DNA of 64,000 nucleotides from Acidimicrobiaceae bacterium (GCA_003170315.1 PNAH01000010.1:101543-165542), one strand, 5' to 3'; shown: positions 20,524 to 30,311, numbered from the stretch's first letter. The notes: generated by a model from the sequence alone, not told the origin. Translations and numbers: made by a program.

Positions 20524-21203
20524 CGTGCTCCGTCTTCGAGCGCCGGCCCGCCGTAGCGACGGCGACGGACCTCGGCCTCCACCTCGGCCAATTCGTCCGC
20601 GGTGAGAATGCGGGGATCGCCGTAACCGAGTGAGAGTCGATAGACCTTGGCCAACCACTCAAGGAGCAGCGCACGCTCGTACGCCTGCTGCAGCGTGGCG
20701 CCACGAGTTACCGCCCCGTGGTTCTGCAGAATCGCGGCGTTACGACTCGCCATAACCGAGATCGCACCATCCGCCAAACCGTCAGAGCCGAAGCGCACAT
20801 AGTCGACCACTGGCACCGGGCCCCCAAGACCGGCGATCACGTAGTGAACGGCGGGAAGTTCCGACTGTGAAAGCGAGAGAGCCACGACTTCAGCGGAGTG
20901 CGTGTGCACCACGGCGCGAGCGTCGGTACTGCGGTAGATACCCGAGTGCATGGGCCACTCCGACGACACGGTGGCTTTGCCTGAGAGTTTCTGACCGTCG
21001 AGGGATACCACGCAGACGTCCTCGGGCGCGATCTCGCGATAGAGGATGCCACTCGGACTGATCGCTACGACGTCGCCCACGCGCACGCTGAGATTGCCGG
21101 CCGTGCCAACGGCGAGCCCGTCCTCGAGCATTCGCACGCCGTAGGCCACCAGATCGCGACGAGCGAAGTCAAGCTCGCGCTCGTCAGCTTCCACTCGACC
21201 CAT
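20520..21203 (-). CDS. Class II aldolase/adducin family protein (fuculose-phosphate aldolase-like)
   Basis: LAVGTAGNLSVRVGDVVAISPSGI, SSEWPMHSGIYRSTDARAVVHTHSAEVVALS, AILQNHGAVTRGATLQQAYERALLLEWLAKVY; GTGA overlap with kinase start. Confidence 0.92.
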   Translation of the reverse strand: MGRVEADERELDFARRDLVAYGVRMLEDGLAVGTAGNLSVRVGDVVAISPSGILYREIAPEDVCVVSLDGQKLSGKATVSSEWPMHSGIYRSTDARAVVHTHSAEVVALSLSQSELPAVHYVIAGLGGPVPVVDYVRFGSDGLADGAISVMASRNAAILQNHGAVTRGATLQQAYERALLLEWLAKVYRLSLGYGDPRILTADELAEVEAEVRRRRYGGPALEDGAR

Positions 21204-21344
21204 CCCCTATCCCCCGTTCGGTGCACGCGCTACGCCGCCGGATTTTATACGGATGACCGACAAAAATCAATCCCGAATCAGTAATCTGCTTGCGAGTGCC
21301 CGATATCGTAGGGCGCTACCACTGAGAGTGAGGCGAGGAGGTCC

Positions 21345-21947
21345 GTGCCCAAGATCGTCGATTGGGAGGTCCGCAAGGACTCAATCTTAGAAGCGACGTG
21401 GCGCGTCATCGCCCGCGACGGACTGGCGAACACGACCGTGCGCGCCATTGCTCGCGAGGCCGATTGTTCACAGGGAATTCTCTCGCACTACTTTGACGAC
21501 AAACTGGACATCCTCGCCTCGGCCTTGTTGCTGTCACACCGTCGAGTTCGCGAGCGCACAGAAAAGAAGGTGAAGGTTCTTCGAGGCATGTCGGCCCTTC
21601 GCATCGCAATGCAAGAGGCGCTCCCCCTTGACGCCGAGCGTGAACTTGAAGCTCGCATCGAGGTGAGTTTCTGGGGACGAATGCTGGGAGACGCTCGACT
21701 CGTCGACCTAGGTCGGAGCGAAGTCGACCTCCTCCGTGACCGGCTCCGTGGCCACCTGATCGAGGCGCTTGACGCGAACGAACTACGTCCGGACCTTGAC
21801 CTGGAACTCGCGACGCAAGAATTGCTCATATTGATTGACGGCATCAGCGTCGAGCGCGTTCATTTCCCGAAATCCGTGTCGCCGTCCCGTCAGTTGGAAC
21901 TCCTTGAGCGCAGACTTTCCTCGTTCCAAGAAGTGCCGGTCCAATGA
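21345..21947 (+). CDS. TetR family regulator (BetI-like)
   Basis: ILEATWRVIARDGLANTTVRAIAREADCSQGILSHYFDDKLDILASALLLSHRRV. Confidence 0.92.
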   Translation: MPKIVDWEVRKDSILEATWRVIARDGLANTTVRAIAREADCSQGILSHYFDDKLDILASALLLSHRRVRERTEKKVKVLRGMSALRIAMQEALPLDAERELEARIEVSFWGRMLGDARLVDLGRSEVDLLRDRLRGHLIEALDANELRPDLDLELATQELLILIDGISVERVHFPKSVSPSRQLELLERRLSSFQEVPVQ

Positions 21948-22030
21948 CGCCCAATTTGAATTGACTGAGGTCGCATGATCATTCGGTCACTCATGTTGCT
22001 TTCAACTATTGAGGCTGTGAGGCACCCCAA

Positions 22031-23599
22031 ATGACCGCTGCTGACCGTCCCATTGTCCCGACGCCCGTGAGCGCCTCGCGCAACCGGTGGACGCTGATCG
22101 CGGTCTGCGCGGGCACCTTCATGCTGCTCGTTGACGTGACGATCGTGCAAGTCGCGCTGCCGACGATCCAACGGCACCTCGGCGCCTCATTCACCGACCT
22201 CCAATGGGTGATCGACGCTTACGCGCTCAGCCTTGCCGCGTTCATCCTCACCTGGGGTTCGATCTCAGACCGCTTCGGACGGAAGCGGGTCTTCATCGCC
22301 GGGCTCGCAGTGTTCACGGCGTCGTCACTGCTCTGCGGGCTCGCCCAGTCGATCAACATGCTCATCTGGTCGCGCGCCTTACAGGGCGTCGGCGGCGCAG
22401 CGATGTTCGCGACCGGTCTCGCCCTCATCGCCCAGGATTTCCAAGGCCCGGCGCGCGGCAAGGCGATCGCGGCGTGGGGCGCAACCGTCGGCGGCGCGGT
22501 AGCGATCGGGCCGCTCGTCGGCGGGGTGCTCACGAGCGGCGTCGGCTGGCGCTGGATCTTCATCGTCAACGTGCCCATCGGCGTCGTGGCGATCTGGCTC
22601 TCCTCGACGAAGATGCGCAACAAGAAGGACCCTGGCGCGACTCGCCTCGACGGTCTCGGCCTCGTCAGTTTCTCTGCGGCGATGTTTCTGCTTGAGCTCG
22701 GTCTCATCCGGGGTAACTCTCTCGGTTGGTCGAGCGGGCCGATTGTAGCGATGTTCTGTGGCTCAGGGGCCGCCTTTCTCGCCTTCGTCTTCATTGAACT
22801 CCACCAGGTCCGGCCAATGTTTGACCTCTCGCTCTTTCGCAAACCCGGCTTCAGCGGAGTCTCGCTCGGCACCTTCGCGGTCGGCGGCGGAATGTTCGCC
22901 CTCATCCCGTACCTCACCTTGTACCTGCAGAACGACCTCGGCTACTCTCCGCTCAGCGGAGGTCTGCGCCTCTTGCCGATGACCGTGCTCACCTTCCTCG
23001 TGCCATTCATCTTCCGCGCCCCCGCACAGAAACTCCCGCCCGGCGTCGTGCTCGGTGGTGGCATCGCGATCACCGCCAGTGGCATCGTCGCGTTGCTCGC
23101 GGTTGGGGCCAGCTCCGGCTGGACCGTCCTGATCCCGGGGATGGTGCTCTCCGGCATCGGCATCGGCATCGCCAATCCGGCCATCGCGCGCGTTGGTCTT
23201 GGTGTCGTACCACCTGAACGCAGCGGCATGGCGTCGGGTATCAGCAACACGTTCCGCATCGGCGGGCTCGCGACAGGGGTTGCGGCGCTCGGCGCGGTGT
23301 TCCAGCAGCGGATCACCTCCTCGATGTCGGCAAGTATCGGCGCGCACGCCGCTGCGCTGGGCCGCGTCATCTCCTCGGCTGGCGTCAAGGCGGCCGCACA
23401 CGGCCAAATAAGGATCGCTGACGCTGCCCGCGTCGCCTTCGTCTCGGGGCTGCGCACGATCCTCATCATCGGCGCGTTTGTCGTCGCGTTCGGTGCGGTC
23501 GCCGCCGCGTGCCTCGTCCGATCCAAGGACTTCCACCCTGCAACCACGCCGGTGTCCAAACCCGAGCCCGCCCCACCCATCGCGACCGAGCCCACTTAA
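22031..23599 (+). CDS. MFS transporter, DHA2/EmrB-QacA-like
   Basis: MLLVDVTIVQVALPTIQRHLGASFTDLQWVIDAYALSLAAFILTWGSISDRFGRKRVF; 14-TM-like length. Confidence 0.93.
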   Translation: MTAADRPIVPTPVSASRNRWTLIAVCAGTFMLLVDVTIVQVALPTIQRHLGASFTDLQWVIDAYALSLAAFILTWGSISDRFGRKRVFIAGLAVFTASSLLCGLAQSINMLIWSRALQGVGGAAMFATGLALIAQDFQGPARGKAIAAWGATVGGAVAIGPLVGGVLTSGVGWRWIFIVNVPIGVVAIWLSSTKMRNKKDPGATRLDGLGLVSFSAAMFLLELGLIRGNSLGWSSGPIVAMFCGSGAAFLAFVFIELHQVRPMFDLSLFRKPGFSGVSLGTFAVGGGMFALIPYLTLYLQNDLGYSPLSGGLRLLPMTVLTFLVPFIFRAPAQKLPPGVVLGGGIAITASGIVALLAVGASSGWTVLIPGMVLSGIGIGIANPAIARVGLGVVPPERSGMASGISNTFRIGGLATGVAALGAVFQQRITSSMSASIGAHAAALGRVISSAGVKAAAHGQIRIADAARVAFVSGLRTILIIGAFVVAFGAVAAACLVRSKDFHPATTPVSKPEPAPPIATEPT

Positions 23600-23639
23600 T
23601 GGGCGCGCGCTCGTTTCAACGCCGACTCCTGATAGCGGG

Positions 23640-23673
23640 CTCGAGTCGCCAGCGTTTAGTAGCAGATCTGTTG
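23640..23673 (+). repeat. 34-nt imperfect direct repeat, copy 1
   Basis: ctcgagtcgccagcgtttagtagcagatctgttg; 29/34 identical to 24191-24224. Confidence 0.7.
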
Positions 23674-23779
23674 AGGCGATACCATCAAACGCGCAGAGCG
23701 AGATTGTTCAACATAGTCAACCTCAACATTCGAAGGAAAGTTGACCTATGATCACTTTGTCCTTGAGAAGGGATTTACT

Positions 23780-24013
23780 GTGTCCGCTGGTCGCAATGCC
23801 CTCATTACGTTATTGGTACTGATCGGTCTCATTTTTATCGCGGTAGGCATCGTGTACTTCACGGTGAAAGCTGGATCGTTACCGTCGTTCATTCCAGGAC
23901 ACATCGCTCATTCAAGCGCCCACCGCTCCAAGCGCGGACTGATCGCCGTCATCCTCGGTGCGGTCGTGTTGCTGGTCGCGATGGTTGGCGCATCGGTCGG
24001 GCGGCGGCGCTAG
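23780..24013 (+). CDS. Small two-TM membrane protein
   Basis: VSAGRNALITLLVLIGLIFIAVGIVYFTV...KRGLIAVILGAVVLLVAMVGASVGRRR; GTG start. Confidence 0.65.
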   Translation: MSAGRNALITLLVLIGLIFIAVGIVYFTVKAGSLPSFIPGHIAHSSAHRSKRGLIAVILGAVVLLVAMVGASVGRRR

Positions 24014-24190
24014 ATAAATCCAGCCGAAGCCGAGTCACGACAAAATACGGCCCTGAGATTCTGCGTTCTCTAACGGATTGCTTCAACTCTGCTTTGGTGA
24101 TACTGCCTCAGCGAGCAGTACCCCAATCATTGAGATAACGGGAAATTTTCGGCGATTGCTTCTCCAGATTTGCAGTCATGACCTGTTTCA

Positions 24191-24224
24191 CTCAAGCCGC
24201 CAGTGCTTGGTAGCAGATCTGTTG
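24191..24224 (+). repeat. 34-nt imperfect direct repeat, copy 2
   Basis: ctcaagccgccagtgcttggtagcagatctgttg. Confidence 0.7.
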
Positions 24225-24336
24225 CTTCGGTTCGCCGATCTCAACCCACACTTCGAACTGCTCACTCAGTTGCTCATGGATCAACTTTGGAGGGAGTTAA
24301 TCCTCCCAAGAATCGAAGGTTTACGGGAAAAATCGA

Positions 24337-24373
24337 TGGGTCGTACAGGACTTGAACCTGTGACCCCTTGCGT
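24337..24373 (-). repeat. tRNA 3'-end fragment (T arm and acceptor 3' strand), candidate att direct repeat
   Basis: tgggtcgtacaggacttgaacctgtgaccccttgcgt matches 51960-51996 of tRNA-Val at 34/37 positions in the same orientation. Confidence 0.8.
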
Positions 24374-24374
24374 A

Positions 24375-25760
24375 TTAATCCTTGGTTGTACTCGGAGTAT
24401 GGATCAACTTCTTGTTCACGAACTCTTCGATGCCGTAGGGACCGAGTTCGCGACCCACGCCGGATCGCTTCGTGCCACCGAATGGCAACTCAGCGCCGCC
24501 GCCCTCCGGTGTGTTGATCCACACCATGCCCGTGTCGAGGCGGTCGGCCACGTCGAGCGCCAACTTCTCGTTGGCACTGTAGACACTCGCGCCGAGGCCG
24601 TATGGCGTGTCGTTCGCTAGGGTCACGGCTTCGTCGGCGTTAGCGACACGGTAAACCACGGCGACTGGTCCAAAAAGTTCCTCACGGAACGCGCGCATCG
24701 CGGGCACTACGTCAGTAAGCACACTCGGTTCGAAGAACGCACCCGGTCCGCTCACTCGACTTCCGCCGGTGCGCACGGTCGCGCCCTTGCTAACGGCGTC
24801 ATCAACTTGCTCTTGCAAGTTCCTCGCGGCCTGCTCGGATGACAGTGGGCCGTACGAGGTGTCCGGGTGAGTCGGGTCGCCAGTCTTGCGGGACGCCATC
24901 GCGTTGGTGAACTGTTCGACGAAATCGTCGTAGATGGCGTCGGCCACGATAAAGCGCTTTGATGCGTTACAGGCCTGACCGCCATTCTCCATGCGCGCGC
25001 CGACCGCCTCGCCAACCACTTTTGCTAGATCGTCAGTGTCGAGGACAATGAACGGATCTGACCCACCGAGCTCAAGGACGACCTTCTTCAAGTTCTTTCC
25101 CGCAATGGCCGCGACGGCGGTTCCTGCGCGTTCACTTCCGGTCACGGACACGCCACAAATACGAGGGTCGGCAATAATCTCGGCGACCTGTTCGTTCGTG
25201 GCGAAAATATTGATATACACATCGGCCGGAAGTCCAGCGTCATGGAAGATCTTTTCCATCGCGAGCGCCGACTCGGGACACTGTGGCGCGTGCTTGAGCA
25301 AGATGGTATTGCCAATCATGATGTTGGGTGCGGCGAACCGAGCAACCTGGTAGTACGGGTAGTTCCACGGCATGATGCCCAGTAGCGCGCCGACTGGAGC
25401 TTTGCGAACCCACGCGGTGCCGCCCGTGTTGGATGCGAGGGGTGCGTCGGCCAGCAGGGTCGGCCCCTGGTCGGCGTAGTACCGGTAAATATCGACCACA
25501 AAACTAATTTCGCCCAGTGCTTCGGCGGTCGTCTTACCCATTTCGCGCGTGATGACTGCGGCAAGCGTGTCGGCCCGATCACGATAGAGATCGGCCACTC
25601 GATGCAATATCTTCGCGCGTTCTGTCTTCGCCGTGGTACGCCATGATTGGTAGCTCTCGTGAACGCGAGCGAGGACGTCGGCAATCGTGGCGTCTGTCGC
25701 AGTCGGGAATTCACTCAGGGTCTGGCCGGTGGCGGGATTAACGACTTGGTACAGGCTCAT
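24375..25760 (-). CDS. NAD(P)-dependent aldehyde dehydrogenase (succinate-semialdehyde dehydrogenase-like)
   Basis: GIMPWNYPYYQVARFAAPNIMIGNTILLKHAPQCPESA, VVLELGGSDPFIVLDTDDL, NGGQACNASKRFIV. Confidence 0.92.
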   Translation of the reverse strand: MSLYQVVNPATGQTLSEFPTATDATIADVLARVHESYQSWRTTAKTERAKILHRVADLYRDRADTLAAVITREMGKTTAEALGEISFVVDIYRYYADQGPTLLADAPLASNTGGTAWVRKAPVGALLGIMPWNYPYYQVARFAAPNIMIGNTILLKHAPQCPESALAMEKIFHDAGLPADVYINIFATNEQVAEIIADPRICGVSVTGSERAGTAVAAIAGKNLKKVVLELGGSDPFIVLDTDDLAKVVGEAVGARMENGGQACNASKRFIVADAIYDDFVEQFTNAMASRKTGDPTHPDTSYGPLSSEQAARNLQEQVDDAVSKGATVRTGGSRVSGPGAFFEPSVLTDVVPAMRAFREELFGPVAVVYRVANADEAVTLANDTPYGLGASVYSANEKLALDVADRLDTGMVWINTPEGGGAELPFGGTKRSGVGRELGPYGIEEFVNKKLIHTPSTTKD

Positions 25761-26303
25761 AGTGAAATTCCTCTTTCAATTGTGGCAGGGGGGCCGAGAA
25801 CCCTCATGCCCGGCCGACGGTATAACAATCGATCTACTTACTTCTTAAGTCCGTCGACGTCACGTCCACGGACTCAGGGGCACGGTGGCGCCGTTCCCCA
25901 GTTCAGTGTAATGACGTCAGTCGAGCCGGGTTTCTTAGTCATGAAAGTCCTCAGAGTAGGGTCTGCCCCCGAATTAGTTGACTCCTTGACCTGACCTCAA
26001 GATTTCGCGTCCCAAGTTCGCGTGGAGTTCCCGCGACTAAGAAAAGTGAAGAACCTGCCGTTAGAAACACCAGTTGATTAGCGATTATCCTCGCTCCAGT
26101 TAGAAAGGACCTCCGCCCTTTCAAGATGGCGTGAGTAATTCGAACCCCATTTAGTGGGTCCCTTAGCCTCTACCAATGTTCGACGCGCGCCGAGATTGAC
26201 TTCGACTTCGTCATACCGGACAAGGTTTTTGGTCGCCGAAATCACTTTTGACCCTCAACGGAATTATCGGCTCACCAGCCAATATTCTCACGAATGTTCC
26301 GAA

Positions 26304-27980
26304 CTAATTCGCCGCCGGCGGGCGCACCGTACCAACATAGGGCACGGTCATCGGGCCGATTGCATTGAGATCAACCTCGACCACGCAAGGCTCCCGATCA
26401 GCAAGCGCTCCCTTGACGGCCGACACGTAGTCCCCGATTGATTCGACGCGAGCGGCACGAATCCCGAACGCGGTTGCAAGGCCGCAGAAATCTGGCCGTC
26501 CAAGGTCCACGCCGATCCGGCCGTCCTCGTGCCCATACTGGCGATCCTGGATGTTGCGAATAACTCCGTAGCCGCCGTCGACAAAGACGATCACCACGAT
26601 CGGAAGCTGCTCCTGCGCGACCGTCGCGAGTTCAGATGCCGCAAGCAGGAAACCGCCATCTCCGGCGAGAAGCACGACTGGCGCCTCCGGCGACCCGACG
26701 GCGGCACCAAGTGCTTGCGGCAGACCGAGCCCGATCGCGAAACTGTTCGACTGGATCGAGGTACGAGGCCGACGCACCGGCAATAGCCGGTTGCCCCACG
26801 TGTAAGCCGAGATGGTCGAGTCCTTCACAACGACGGTACCGGGATGGAGGCATGGGGCCAATCCGTCGAGAAGACCTACTTGCGGCCCGAGAGTGCCCCG
26901 CAGCCACTTCCGGCTGGAGTCTTTGACGGCGACGACCCGCTCAAGCCAACCGGCCTCAGCGAGAACCTCCGGAGCGCCGATCCCGTCGAGCGCGTCTAGC
27001 AACGCCTTTGTCGATACCTTCGCGTCGGCCACGATCGCGGCTTCAACGGGATAGTTCCGACCGGGCACGGCGGGATCGATATCGAGATGCACAAGACGCG
27101 CGGGCAGCTCCATCTTCCAATTCTCAGTGTGCGGCCCCTGAAATCGAGTCCCTATCGCTACCAGGAGGTCCGCCTCTCGGCACAGGGCCCGTACTTCGGG
27201 GTCCCAGGAGAGGTTGCCGATGCACATTGGATCGTCTTCGGGAAGGACCCCTCGCCCGTTTGGGCTCGTCAGCAGTCCGGCACCGAGTCGGCGCACCAGC
27301 ATCACAACTTCGTCCACAGCTCCGGCAGCGACGACGCCGCCGCCCGCCCACACGATGGGTCTCCGGGAACCCGCGATAATCTCGACCGCGTGAGCCACTT
27401 CGGCCTCATTAGGCCCAACCGCTGCCTTCGAAACGGCTGGGACCAGGCCCGGCTCGGTGGAGCAAGGCGCGTACTGGAGGTCGATTGGGATCTCCAGCGA
27501 CACCGGACCGCGTCGGCATGCCATTGCCTCTGACGCAGCGGTCGTGACTAGCTCACCGATGCTATTGGTGGACGTGGCGCAAAAATGGGCCTTAGACAAC
27601 GACGCCAACATGCCGAGCTGGTCGGGTACTTCATGGATGAAGCCTCGGCCCTGATCCAGGAATCGGCTATCGATCTGGCCAGTTAGATGCAAGACCGGCG
27701 ACGACGAGACGTACGCCTCGAGTTGTCCGCCCATCGCATTCGCTGCTCCCGGACCGGTGGACGTAATGAACACACCGAGGCGCCCTGTGGTTCGTGCGTA
27801 CCCGTCGGCCGCTCCGCTGGCACCTTGCTCATGTCTAACGGTGATCGCGCGAATCTTACCGTCGCGTCTAATCGCGTCGTAGATGGGCAGGTTGTGGACA
27901 CTCGGGATGCCGAAGACAACGTCGACGCCCGCCCGCTTGAGCCCATCCACGACCGCATCACCACCGGTTCGATCAGTCAT
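26304..27980 (-). CDS. Thiamine-pyrophosphate enzyme (acetolactate synthase / 2-oxoacid decarboxylase-like)
   Basis: VFGIPSVHNLPIYDAI, VRHEQGASGAADGYARTTGRLGVFITSTGPGAANAMGGQ, LLAGDGGFLLAASELATVAQEQLPIVVIVFVDGGYGVIRN. Confidence 0.92.
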   Translation of the reverse strand: MTDRTGGDAVVDGLKRAGVDVVFGIPSVHNLPIYDAIRRDGKIRAITVRHEQGASGAADGYARTTGRLGVFITSTGPGAANAMGGQLEAYVSSSPVLHLTGQIDSRFLDQGRGFIHEVPDQLGMLASLSKAHFCATSTNSIGELVTTAASEAMACRRGPVSLEIPIDLQYAPCSTEPGLVPAVSKAAVGPNEAEVAHAVEIIAGSRRPIVWAGGGVVAAGAVDEVVMLVRRLGAGLLTSPNGRGVLPEDDPMCIGNLSWDPEVRALCREADLLVAIGTRFQGPHTENWKMELPARLVHLDIDPAVPGRNYPVEAAIVADAKVSTKALLDALDGIGAPEVLAEAGWLERVVAVKDSSRKWLRGTLGPQVGLLDGLAPCLHPGTVVVKDSTISAYTWGNRLLPVRRPRTSIQSNSFAIGLGLPQALGAAVGSPEAPVVLLAGDGGFLLAASELATVAQEQLPIVVIVFVDGGYGVIRNIQDRQYGHEDGRIGVDLGRPDFCGLATAFGIRAARVESIGDYVSAVKGALADREPCVVEVDLNAIGPMTVPYVGTVRPPAAN

Positions 27981-28109
27981 CTTGCCTCCATCCTCCGATC
28001 CAATGTACGGAGGCCCCCGGACGGCGGTAGGCCTCGTAAGTTTCGTGGCCTTGAACGGGTAGTTCTTCCGACTTCCCAATTCGTGTTAAGTCCGTGCGTC
28101 TGACTTGAA

Positions 28110-28451
28110 TCACGCCGCGCCGCTCGTAGGCTGTTGACAATCGAGCCGCCACTTTGCACGGTGGAGAACCTGAATGTCGGTGAACTCGAAGAATCCCCAC
28201 GGCCCGATTTCAACCCCAAGTCCGCTCCACTTGGTACCACCAAACGACTGATGAGGCGCCAGGGCAAGGTGGGCGTTCACCCAAGCGGTGCCAAAGTGAG
28301 CCTTGGCAAAGGCGTCCATCGCAGCGTCGAGTTCCGAGCGCGAGCACTCAGGCGCCTCCGCATAAACATCGCCCGACGCAGGATTGACCACACCGAAACT
28401 CCCGCTCGTGGTGAGTGCATCACCGCCAACCGTCATCGTGAACTGAGACAT
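28110..28451 (-). pseudogene. Aldehyde dehydrogenase remnant: N-terminal ~50 aa joined in frame to the C-terminal ~60 aa, catalytic core absent
   Basis: GSFGVVNPASGDVYAEAPECSRSELDAAMDAFAKA followed directly by HFGTAWVNAHLALAPHQSFGGTKWSGLGVEIGPWGFFEFTDIQVLH; no catalytic Cys or LGG motif. Confidence 0.85.
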
Positions 28452-28540
28452 GACACCACTTCCTCCCGATCGGCTGGCGAAGATCGCCCGCCGCAGTCAT
28501 TGACGACACGCGTGCATCCCTGCTCAAGCGTAAGAACTCT

Positions 28541-28942
28541 CTATGACACCTCGAGAGCCGCGGTCACATCTATTTCAACCTCCACGCCCACCCTGAATCC
28601 GATCCCGGGCAAAGTCGTTCGCGCCGGCCGATGATCCCCGAACATCTCGGCATAGGTGGCGTCCATCTCCGCGAAAGCAGACGGATCACGCAAGTAAACC
28701 ATGGCCCGAAGTACCTGTGTGAGGTCACTGCCGACGCCACTGAGGACGATCTCGAGGTTTTGAATCGCTCTGCGCGTCTGCGCCGCGACCCCGGCAGCCA
28801 TCTCACCGCTCACCGGGTCAATGCCGAGTTGCCCCGAGCAATAGACAATCCCACGATGCACCGTCGCGTGAACGTACGCGCCTTTCGGTATTGGCAAACC
28901 CGCTACTAAAACCCGCTCAACTGACCCGATGCTCTCGTTCAT
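28541..28942 (-). CDS. RidA/YjgF family enamine/imine deaminase
   Basis: HATVHRGIVYCSGQLGIDPVSGEMAAGVAAQTRRAIQNLEIVLSGVGSDLTQVLRAMVYLRD...RPARTTLPGIGF...VEIDVTAAL. Confidence 0.92.
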   Translation of the reverse strand: MNESIGSVERVLVAGLPIPKGAYVHATVHRGIVYCSGQLGIDPVSGEMAAGVAAQTRRAIQNLEIVLSGVGSDLTQVLRAMVYLRDPSAFAEMDATYAEMFGDHRPARTTLPGIGFRVGVEVEIDVTAALEVS

Positions 28943-29144
28943 ATTTCCTCCTCTCGAAGTGCCCCCATGTCCCCACCAAAAGCCCTTTACCTCAATCAAT
29001 ACGACCTTCATGTTTCGCCGTTGCAACCTCATTCGCGCTTCGACCGCACTATTCGAAATCCTCATTCGACTTCCACCTGCCCTCTGGTCAGACCTCTTCG
29101 TAACTAACGAGCCGCCTGCCAGGCGCCGCCAAGGGGCCTTCTCG

Positions 29145-30311
29145 TCAAGGGGTTGGGAGTGCTGCGACAAGGCGTTCTATATCGGTCCAGTCGTTGAACA
29201 GATGACAAGAGATTCGCAGACGTCCATCGCGCACGGCACAAGAGACGTTTTTTTCGGCGAGCGCCGCGCGCACACGCTCCGCATCCCCGTCCGGAACGTC
29301 GGCTGAGACAATTCCCGACCGCTCACCATCACGAGTCGAGCTCGACACCGGGTAGCCTTTTTCTTCTAGCGCTTCAGCCAATCCCGCACTAACCTCGAGA
29401 ACCCAGTCGTTGATGAGTTGGACGCCGGCGCCAGTGAAGAGATCAATGCTCGCCCCGAGCCCGTACATACCCGCCAAATTCGGAACGCTATTTTCATAGC
29501 GCCGTGCATCCGAGGCGTATCTTAAGTTGTACTGCAACTGCTTCTCGAGAAATGGGGCGTCTTCGATGTTCTTCCACCCCGGGGCGGAGACCTCGAGCAC
29601 CTCTCGCAGCTTCGGAGCTACATAGCAAAAGCCGATCCCGTACCCTGAACAGAGACTCTTATAGCCATGCGCCGCCACCAAATCAGCTCCCAGGGAGCCG
29701 ACATCGACAGTGAGCGCCCCGACAGCCTGCACCACGTCGGCTAATAGCAATGAACCATTCGAGTGGCAGAGTTTGGAGATCTCCTCGATCGGAGCTCTGA
29801 ATCCGTGAAAGCAGTTTACGAGGCTTATACAGACAACACGAGTACGGTCCGACAGTAAGGCTTCGACATCTTCGACATCGAAGCGATGGCGACCCAGGTC
29901 TTCGATAAATCGAACGATTACCCCCCGCTTCTCGAGCGCAAGCCAAGGGTAGACACCGGCCGGAAACTCTTGGTCATAGACCACGACTTCGTCCCCGACA
30001 TTCCAGTCGAGCCCGAGCGACACGAGGCTGAGGCCTTCAACGGTACTGTGCAGAAGTGCCACATCACGCGGATCGCACCCTATAAGGGTGCCCACCTTGC
30101 TTCGAACTTCCGCCGCCCCTTCCCACCAATGCCCTACTCCTTTCGCACCAGCGCCCATCATCATCCCCTCGAGGAATTCCTTCTGGGCATTCACGTTCGT
30201 CACCGGCAACGGTCCATACGTGGCGGTATTGAACCAGGTCTTATTCTCAGTAACCGGAAACTCCTCCTGGCGCAGCCTGTGCATCGCTTGATTCTGATGT
30301 TTGGAACTCAT
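29145..30311 (-). CDS. PLP-dependent aminotransferase class V (isopenicillin N epimerase/cysteine desulfurase-like)
   Basis: FPVTENKTWFNTATYGPLP, ALLHSTVEGLSLVSLGLDWNVGDEVVVYDQEFPAGVYPWLAL, LLLADVVQAVGALTVDVGSLGADLVAAHGYKSLCSGYGIGF. Confidence 0.88.
   Translation of the reverse strand: MSSKHQNQAMHRLRQEEFPVTENKTWFNTATYGPLPVTNVNAQKEFLEGMMMGAGAKGVGHWWEGAAEVRSKVGTLIGCDPRDVALLHSTVEGLSLVSLGLDWNVGDEVVVYDQEFPAGVYPWLALEKRGVIVRFIEDLGRHRFDVEDVEALLSDRTRVVCISLVNCFHGFRAPIEEISKLCHSNGSLLLADVVQAVGALTVDVGSLGADLVAAHGYKSLCSGYGIGFCYVAPKLREVLEVSAPGWKNIEDAPFLEKQLQYNLRYASDARRYENSVPNLAGMYGLGASIDLFTGAGVQLINDWVLEVSAGLAEALEEKGYPVSSSTRDGERSGIVSADVPDGDAERVRAALAEKNVSCAVRDGRLRISCHLFNDWTDIERLVAALPTP

Noticed and set aside
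22763-23536. 257-aa minus-strand ORF opposite the MFS gene
   Set aside because: Highly charged Asp/Glu/Arg-rich translation typical of antisense to TM genes
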